A stretch of DNA of 48,026 bases from an uncultured bacterium (GTDB lineage: Bacteria; Vulcanimicrobiota; Vulcanimicrobiia; Vulcanimicrobiales; Vulcanimicrobiaceae), in contig CAIKPM010000039.1 in the NCBI GenBank assembly GCA_903829325.1, positions 1-48,026 on the forward strand, in the 5' to 3' direction. Positions within the stretch are counted from its first letter, which is position 1. Each line of letters begins with the position of its first letter. Position numbers and translations under genes: made by a program. Shown here piece by piece: positions 43,259 through 48,026 of the stretch. The notes below the pieces were generated by a model. The model searched no databases. It was not told the DNA's origin and saw nothing but the letters and a program-made list of their open reading frames with translations.

Positions 43259-44104
43259 CTAGGGTGTGTAGCGGACCTGGGCTTTGGATTGAGTGGCGAC
43301 GATCGCGGTCGTGCCGGTTGCGGTGATTGCGACGTTGCCGAAGCCGTTGCCGTTGTACACGAGGTTAATCACCGAGCTGGGGTTGGCGTAGGGAACGTTG
43401 CTACCGAGGGTGCTGGCGTCGTTGCCGACTTCAAGCTGGGTAGAGCCCGAGGTGTCCTGATCGGTCAGGGTAATCGCGTTCGCGAACGGAGCGCTCCCGC
43501 CGATCGTTGCTCCGCTCGGGTCGGTAACCGTGACGAGCAGTGCTTGAGTCGAGGGTACCCGGATCGTCAAGCGATTTGGTGGGGTGACGCTGATCAACTT
43601 GGCAATCGCGCCTAGCGAGAAGGTATTGCTCTGACCGGCGGCTCCGGTTGAGTTGAAGGCGAAGCTGCCGGTGGCGATCGGGTTGTTGCCGGCGTAGGTT
43701 GTGATTACCACGGCAATGGTGCCGGCTGGTGCGGGGAGCGCGAAGCTGCAGTTCGTCCCGGTGGTGGTGTTTGTGCAGGTATTGCCGGTGACGTTGACCA
43801 CGGTTGTCGGGGCCACGTCGCCGGGGATGGCGGTATTGCCATTAATCGACGTGATGACAGCGACGATCGTGGAAATGGGATTTTGCGCCGCGATTGCACC
43901 AGTGCGCGGAGGTGCGGTAATCGTGACCTGTTCGGTCGCGACCCCTCCGGGGGAATTTGTCGGCGTTGAGGTTGCCGTGCCCGTTGGTGACGGGGTGGGA
44001 TTTGGCAGTCCGGTAGGGGTCGAGGATGATCCGCCGCCGCCGCTGCAGGCTGCGAGCGCGAGAGTGAGTGTCATAGCGAAAAAACGTGAAAAATAATTTG
44101 TCAT
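43259..44104 (-). CDS. Lipoprotein with Gly/Thr-Pro-rich linker and Ig-like repeats
   Basis: 281 residues from ATG 44104 (MTNYFSRFFAMTLTLALAAC); the ORF is open further upstream. Lipobox LAAC places Cys at residue 20. It is followed by SGGGGSSSTPTG and a Thr/Pro/Ser spacer to about residue 55. The mature part is rich in beta-strand and Thr/Val/Gly, with no catalytic residues. It is probably a surface or periplasmic beta-sandwich lipoprotein. A strong terminator follows at 43234. Confidence 0.7.
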   Translation of the reverse strand: MTNYFSRFFAMTLTLALAACSGGGGSSSTPTGLPNPTPSPTGTATSTPTNSPGGVATEQVTITAPPRTGAIAAQNPISTIVAVITSINGNTAIPGDVAPTTVVNVTGNTCTNTTTGTNCSFALPAPAGTIAVVITTYAGNNPIATGSFAFNSTGAAGQSNTFSLGAIAKLISVTPPNRLTIRVPSTQALLVTVTDPSGATIGGSAPFANAITLTDQDTSGSTQLEVGNDASTLGSNVPYANPSSVINLVYNGNGFGNVAITATGTTAIVATQSKAQVRYTP

Positions 44105-44222
44105 GCCGTGAGTGTACCAGTCAGTTGAAAGAAGGTGCATGAGCCGATAGGGGCACGATATCATCAATAAGGGAAGTAAGATGACCCTATTGGCCTCAAT
44201 GATCTTGCCCCATTACTAGATA

Positions 44223-44247
44223 AAATAAGCGAAGTCATCGCTTATTT
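44223..44247. repeat. Perfect 10-bp inverted repeat in a 214-bp intergenic region
   Basis: AAATAAGCGA (44223-44232), loop AGTCA, TCGCTTATTT (44238-44247). It lies 70 bp before the lipase-PLD gene. On the minus strand it is followed by a weak T-rich tail (TATC), so it is not a clear terminator. Confidence 0.45.
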
Positions 44248-44317
44248 GTGCCCTATAGGTCTTCTGGGGTAATGGTCGTCTATGCGGCGCGTCGAGAAAG
44301 ACTGTTGAGAAGCGAAC

Positions 44318-47300
44318 GTGTCACCTGTCCTTTTCCCGCCTAATGAATCCCGGCTCGGTCGCGTCTCACTCGATCGGAGTGTTCATGCGCATTCGGCGAA
44401 GAGTTCCACCGAAAGCAAGCCTGATGGTGACAACTTAGCTGATACCGATAACCCTTTTGCGAGCCGCCGATTCGATTCGTTTGTTTTTGCCCCAATCAGG
44501 AATACGATTTTTCAAAAGCGGATGCCGTTCAAATCGAGCATCAAGCACTTGAAGTATGCGGCAAATCCGTTGAAGTCTGCGGGATATATCCAAAAATTAT
44601 CCCCAGCCCCGATTGATGCAAGCGAACTCAGCCTTGAGGAATGCGCGTATTATACGAAGCAATCCCATATTTGCCGTTCGAATACCAGTGGACTTTTTTG
44701 CCGCAATGGAAGCAGTCGAACCGCTTATTATCTTTCTGGCCTGACCACCTTGCATGGTGGCTACGATGTGCATGTCAGCGATTGCGCCGACGCGGTGCGT
44801 GAGATGGAGAAAACGAGCAAAGACGCAAGAATGTTTTTGCAGAAAAAATTCCCTCCGGCGATCAAAGCACTGATCGATCGCGGAAAAGGGACGTTTAACG
44901 ATCGCAATACGGGATTGTGTCTGAGCTTGTTGTTCGAGCACCCCAGCGACGCTGATCGACCAACGGTTCATATTGTTTTCCCCGGAACCGGTGCAGGGGG
45001 CAATGTCGCGAGCGGTTTATCTGCTGATGTTGCTATGGTGGTCGGGAACACGATTCCCCCGAGTTTTCATCAAGCGCGCGATATTGTTGCGAAAATCAAG
45101 CAATGGATCGGAGACGATGCCACGCTTGAATTAAACGGCTTCTCGCTCGGTGGAGCGATCGCAACCTATGCCGGGATGAGTAATGAAGTGAGGACGGTCA
45201 CGCTATGCCCGATGGCTTTGTCGCCTGTGCTATGGAAAAATTTGATTGATCAAAAACGAGAATCGATTGAAACGATTATTCAAGAAAAACTCACGAACTT
45301 GACCATCGCTGGTGACATGGCGAGTGGTCGCAACAAGCTCGCCAGATCGGTGCGGGCCGTGGAAGCGCACTTGCCGCTGCAAATGCCGCATATTTTGGGG
45401 AAGACCTATCATATTCTCAAAAAAGACTTGCCCGATTCTTGGAATACCTGGGTGATCGCGGCAACGGGGTATGGAATCCACGCTTCGGCAGACCAGCTCT
45501 GGGCTTCGCTTCATTACAAGATGAGTCTGCAGAAAAATGCGCCATCCACAATAGACGAGCTTACTCGCGATGTTGCGTATCAGCCCGTCACCCCAGCTGC
45601 CATCAGCGTCTATAGCTCAGAATACGCGTTTTCGGTTGCTCTTGATCAATTTTGCAAGAATGCGAGTGTTATATCGCCGAGAATCATCAGTTCGCGAGAA
45701 TACCTGAGCGTTGTTGCTAAGGCAAAAGAGTTAAGGAAATTATACGATGATCTTGATCCCACCAAGAAACTCTCCTTGCTTAGCGAATTAGAGTCGGCTC
45801 TTTTGGCAACCCGTCGTGGCAATCTGCTGGAGATGAATATGTTGCCACTGCTCGAATTGTATAAAAATGTGATCGATGAGCGACACCGTTTGCAACCACC
45901 GACGGAAGAAGCCCGTGCGGTGAAATCGTTGGCGTTGCCAGTGCCCCTAGAGCAGACCGAGCGTTTATTCGCAGGAATCAGTGAGGCTGCGAAGAGCTTT
46001 CGTGGCACGCATACCGTGCGGATTGATCACATCGATTCGGTGAAAAATGCAGTTTTTCCCTACGTGTTAAAAACCGGCGACGAAATTGGACCGGCTATAT
46101 ACACCTTAGTACGGAATGCGAAAACGAACATACGACTTCAGAGCTATCTGTTCTACGAGAAGTCGGAGATGGCGAAGTGGTTTCATCGTGGTCTCGATGA
46201 GCTGCAACAACGCAAGCTCAGGGAAAAAACGAAAAACGCGGGGATCGAACCGGTAGTTGTGGACGTGCTGCTCGATGACGCGCGCGGCTTGGCGCGGCAA
46301 TCGCTGCTTGGTAACGGTGGCTTATTCCAAGAAGCGAAATGGCTGCTCGGTTTGAAGCGCAATAATCGAAAAAATGCTATTTCTCAGTATGGGATTGGTT
46401 ATCCAGCGAAGTTAGATCCGACCTGTGTTCGGGTCACCACCAAAGGATTAAAACACTATTTTCGTGGGACGCTGCATAGCAAGGTCGTGGTTGTTGACGA
46501 TACTTATAGTCTGATCTGCACGAACAATTTCCAAGGGACGCATCATAAAATATCGATGGATGGCGAGGCGCGTTTCGATGCGGGATTGGTGATCGCCGGG
46601 GATGTCGCTCACGCGATGCAAGATGACCTCGCGTTTATCGACGCAAAGGCTCGGAGAAATATTCTCGGCAGCAATGCACGCGAGGCGCCGATTCCCGTGG
46701 AGCAAGGCCAACGCGGACTGTATTCTTTGCCATCGGCGTATCACCCGGCTGTATATAGTCGTGATATCAAGCCATGGGAGCTCTTATGCATGAACACCGA
46801 GGAAGAAGCGCGGAAGGCCGATGAGTTAATCAGCAAGTTATCTTCCTTTGTATCGACCGAGCGTTTGCAGCGTGACGACCGGGTTTTGGTTTTATCTCGT
46901 CCCCCGAATGACCAGCTTTATGCGCGGGGTGGGGAATCTGTGCAGCGTTCAGCGTTTTTGTTCGCGTTCGAGCAGGCGCGAAGCTATATTCGGATTGCGC
47001 AGACCAATCTCAATGCCCCTGAAGTTCTTGACGCGTTGGTTGCGGCGCTCAAGCGTGATGTGTTGGTCGAAATTGTTTTGCCGGATGATTCGATGGAGTT
47101 TTTATCTGCGATTGATGCAAAAACCAACTGCGAGTCGTTTCAGTGGTTGCGCAAAGAAGCGTTAGCGTGCGGGAAGCAGCAGAAGCTTGACTTGCGGTGG
47201 CAGGCTTCACGGATGGGGCACATGATGCGAGATTCGGGGAAAACCCATGCAAAATATATGAACATTGACGGGGTTGCGTTTTTGGGTTCTGCGAACCTGG

Positions 47301-47428
47301 ACGTGCAGTCATGGAAATATTCTTCAGAAGTAAACATTGCGACGGCGGCTCCGCACATCGTTGAAAAACTCGACGAAGACTGTTTCCTCAACCTCTTCCG
47401 GACGGGCATCCCATTTATCGCGAATTGA
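44318..47428 (+). CDS. Lipase-phospholipase D fusion protein without signal peptide
   Basis: 1036 residues. Start GTG 44318 with GAGAAG about 6 bp upstream. Residues about 1-60 are Ser/Asp-rich and polar, without hydrophobic core, so there is no Sec signal. Residues about 200-330 form an alpha/beta-hydrolase (lipase) domain: VHIVFPGTGAGGN and ELNGFSLGGAIATYAGM, with Ser276 as probable nucleophile in G-F-S-L-G. Residues about 600-1030 form a phospholipase D domain with two HKD motifs: HSKVVVVD (His720) and HAKYMNID (His977), each followed by a normal N-x-x motif. Both catalytic sites look intact. Such a combination with an unstructured N-terminus suits a type III/IV or similar secreted effector, or a toxin. 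No secretion genes are in this window, so the route is unknown. Confidence 0.85.
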   Translation: MSPVLFPPNESRLGRVSLDRSVHAHSAKSSTESKPDGDNLADTDNPFASRRFDSFVFAPIRNTIFQKRMPFKSSIKHLKYAANPLKSAGYIQKLSPAPIDASELSLEECAYYTKQSHICRSNTSGLFCRNGSSRTAYYLSGLTTLHGGYDVHVSDCADAVREMEKTSKDARMFLQKKFPPAIKALIDRGKGTFNDRNTGLCLSLLFEHPSDADRPTVHIVFPGTGAGGNVASGLSADVAMVVGNTIPPSFHQARDIVAKIKQWIGDDATLELNGFSLGGAIATYAGMSNEVRTVTLCPMALSPVLWKNLIDQKRESIETIIQEKLTNLTIAGDMASGRNKLARSVRAVEAHLPLQMPHILGKTYHILKKDLPDSWNTWVIAATGYGIHASADQLWASLHYKMSLQKNAPSTIDELTRDVAYQPVTPAAISVYSSEYAFSVALDQFCKNASVISPRIISSREYLSVVAKAKELRKLYDDLDPTKKLSLLSELESALLATRRGNLLEMNMLPLLELYKNVIDERHRLQPPTEEARAVKSLALPVPLEQTERLFAGISEAAKSFRGTHTVRIDHIDSVKNAVFPYVLKTGDEIGPAIYTLVRNAKTNIRLQSYLFYEKSEMAKWFHRGLDELQQRKLREKTKNAGIEPVVVDVLLDDARGLARQSLLGNGGLFQEAKWLLGLKRNNRKNAISQYGIGYPAKLDPTCVRVTTKGLKHYFRGTLHSKVVVVDDTYSLICTNNFQGTHHKISMDGEARFDAGLVIAGDVAHAMQDDLAFIDAKARRNILGSNAREAPIPVEQGQRGLYSLPSAYHPAVYSRDIKPWELLCMNTEEEARKADELISKLSSFVSTERLQRDDRVLVLSRPPNDQLYARGGESVQRSAFLFAFEQARSYIRIAQTNLNAPEVLDALVAALKRDVLVEIVLPDDSMEFLSAIDAKTNCESFQWLRKEALACGKQQKLDLRWQASRMGHMMRDSGKTHAKYMNIDGVAFLGSANLDVQSWKYSSEVNIATAAPHIVEKLDEDCFLNLFRTGIPFIAN

Positions 47429-47459
47429 CACTGCGCGGTCGCGGAAGTTATGAATTCTT

Positions 47460-47884
47460 TTAATAGACAAATTTTGCAATAATATTTCCGTTCACGATGC
47501 TGACATAACCGGCATTCTGCGTTCCTTCTACTATCCAAATGTTTCCGTCGGGTCCTAGCGTCATCGCGCCTGGTGCTGCACTAAAACCGACCGTATATTC
47601 AGTCAGCTGGTTATTGATACTCAGTTTGGCAAGAGTTTGCGTGCCGTTTTCACTGATCCATAAGTTCTGATCAGGTCCGACAATAATGTCAAGCGGATTG
47701 GCACCCGATTGAAGGCTGTGTGAGGTTATTTGTCCTCCCATCGTAGATTTGTACACAGTTGCCGTTGGCGCGTTGTAGCCTAAGAAGTAAATATCACCAT
47801 CGGGCCCATTTGCAAAGCGCTCACCTAGCCCGGGGCCTGCAGTATACGCTGCCAATGCTTTGCCTTGTAGGCTGACTTTGCCTA
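47460..47884 (-). pseudogene. Vgb-like beta-propeller protein, N-terminus cut by an IS
   Basis: The 3' part of a virginiamycin-B-lyase-like propeller: repeats include GPDGDIYFLGYN, GPDQNLWISENGTQTLAKLS and LGPDGNIWIVEGTQNAG. The frame continues past the track start through IGKVSLQGKALAAY to position 47884, where IS21-like DNA begins. The N-terminal blades and signal are missing. It is probably an exported propeller and not a lyase, as most relatives in such genomes are. Confidence 0.7.
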
Positions 47885-48026
47885 TGTGGTAACGGCACCG
47901 GCCATTTGACCCCCTAGCGGCACTTTGCTACTGACCCCCACCGCTGAATAGCGGATGCCCCTCTTGAAGACTTTTGTTACTACGCAAACGTCACAAAAGG
48001 GGCACCCGTGGGAGTCATTCGATTGG
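47885..48026 (+). mobile_element. IS21-like element, left end
   Basis: Begins TGTGGTAACGG and contains two copies of a motif with TGACCCCC (GGCCATTTGACCCCCTAG and GCTACTGACCCCCACC), typical of the multiple terminal repeats of IS21-family ends. It runs off the window. The insertion breaks the Vgb-like gene at 47884. Confidence 0.65.
48008..48026 (+). CDS. Start of an IS21-type transposase gene (istA-like), cut by the window
   Basis: GTG 48008 begins MGVIRL, preceded by AAGGGG at about 47999-48003. Position and RBS fit the istA start of an IS21-like element. Only six codons are visible, so this rests mainly on the preceding terminal repeats. Confidence 0.35.

Noticed and set aside
1-48026. CRISPR array or restriction-modification or other classical defence genes
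   Set aside because: No regular repeat-spacer pattern and no recognisable defence enzyme in any frame.

Overview
The window looks like a chromosomal segment of a diderm (Gram-negative-type) bacterium of moderate to high GC. The evidence for a diderm envelope is a TonB-dependent receptor, two RND efflux pumps with a lipoprotein adaptor, and several exported lipoproteins. Housekeeping genes are compact and often share start/stop bases (ATGA, TAATG, TAGTG junctions). I cannot assign a phylum. Glycine-rich/Thr-Pro-rich lipoproteins, a Vgb-like beta-propeller fragment and a carboxypeptidase-regulatory TonB receptor would fit an uncultured lineage such as Eremiobacterota/Vulcanimicrobiota, but this is only an impression.

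Layout. (1) 1-3.5 kb: AT-rich right end of an integrative element with a hypothetical acidic protein, a primase-like protein, a repeat cluster, a small HTH/excisionase-like protein under a near-consensus promoter, and a tyrosine integrase. It abuts the 3' end of a tRNA-Ser(UGA) gene that lies directly downstream of serS. (2) 3.6-8.6 kb: serS, divergent from a run of four overlapping genes plus tilS: hisC-like aminotransferase, metallophosphoesterase, hotdog thioesterase, smpB, tilS. (3) 8.6-14.4 kb: ftsH, two exported M16-fold proteins without the zinc motif, and a GT4 glycosyltransferase, all tightly coupled. (4) 14.3-23.7 kb: sulfurtransferase, membrane protein, TonB receptor, der-plsY, PEGA protein, miaB, RNase HI-like gene, membrane-anchored unknown. 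(5) 23.7-28.8 kb: FkbM methyltransferase, polysaccharide deacetylase, DUF3465, GNAT, and an M16 pair with one zinc-active and one R/Y-type partner. (6) 28.4-30.0 kb: a small unknown gene cluster containing two paralogous N-termini. (7) 30.2-35.4 kb: amino-acid-kinase-like gene, pth, prs, divergent uvrB, two low-complexity small ORFs. (8) 35.4-44.1 kb: an MdtABC-like RND operon and a lipoprotein. (9) 44.3-48.0 kb: a 1036-residue lipase-phospholipase D fusion without signal peptide, a Vgb-like gene cut by an IS21-like element, and the window edge.

The most unusual parts are the lipase-PLD fusion, the small paralogous ORF cluster at 28.4-30.0 kb, the degenerate exported M16 pair coupled to ftsH, the amino-acid-kinase homologue without its glycine loop, and the element that appears to have rewritten the 3' end of the serS-linked tRNA-Ser. 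None of the functions proposed for the unknown genes has been tested.
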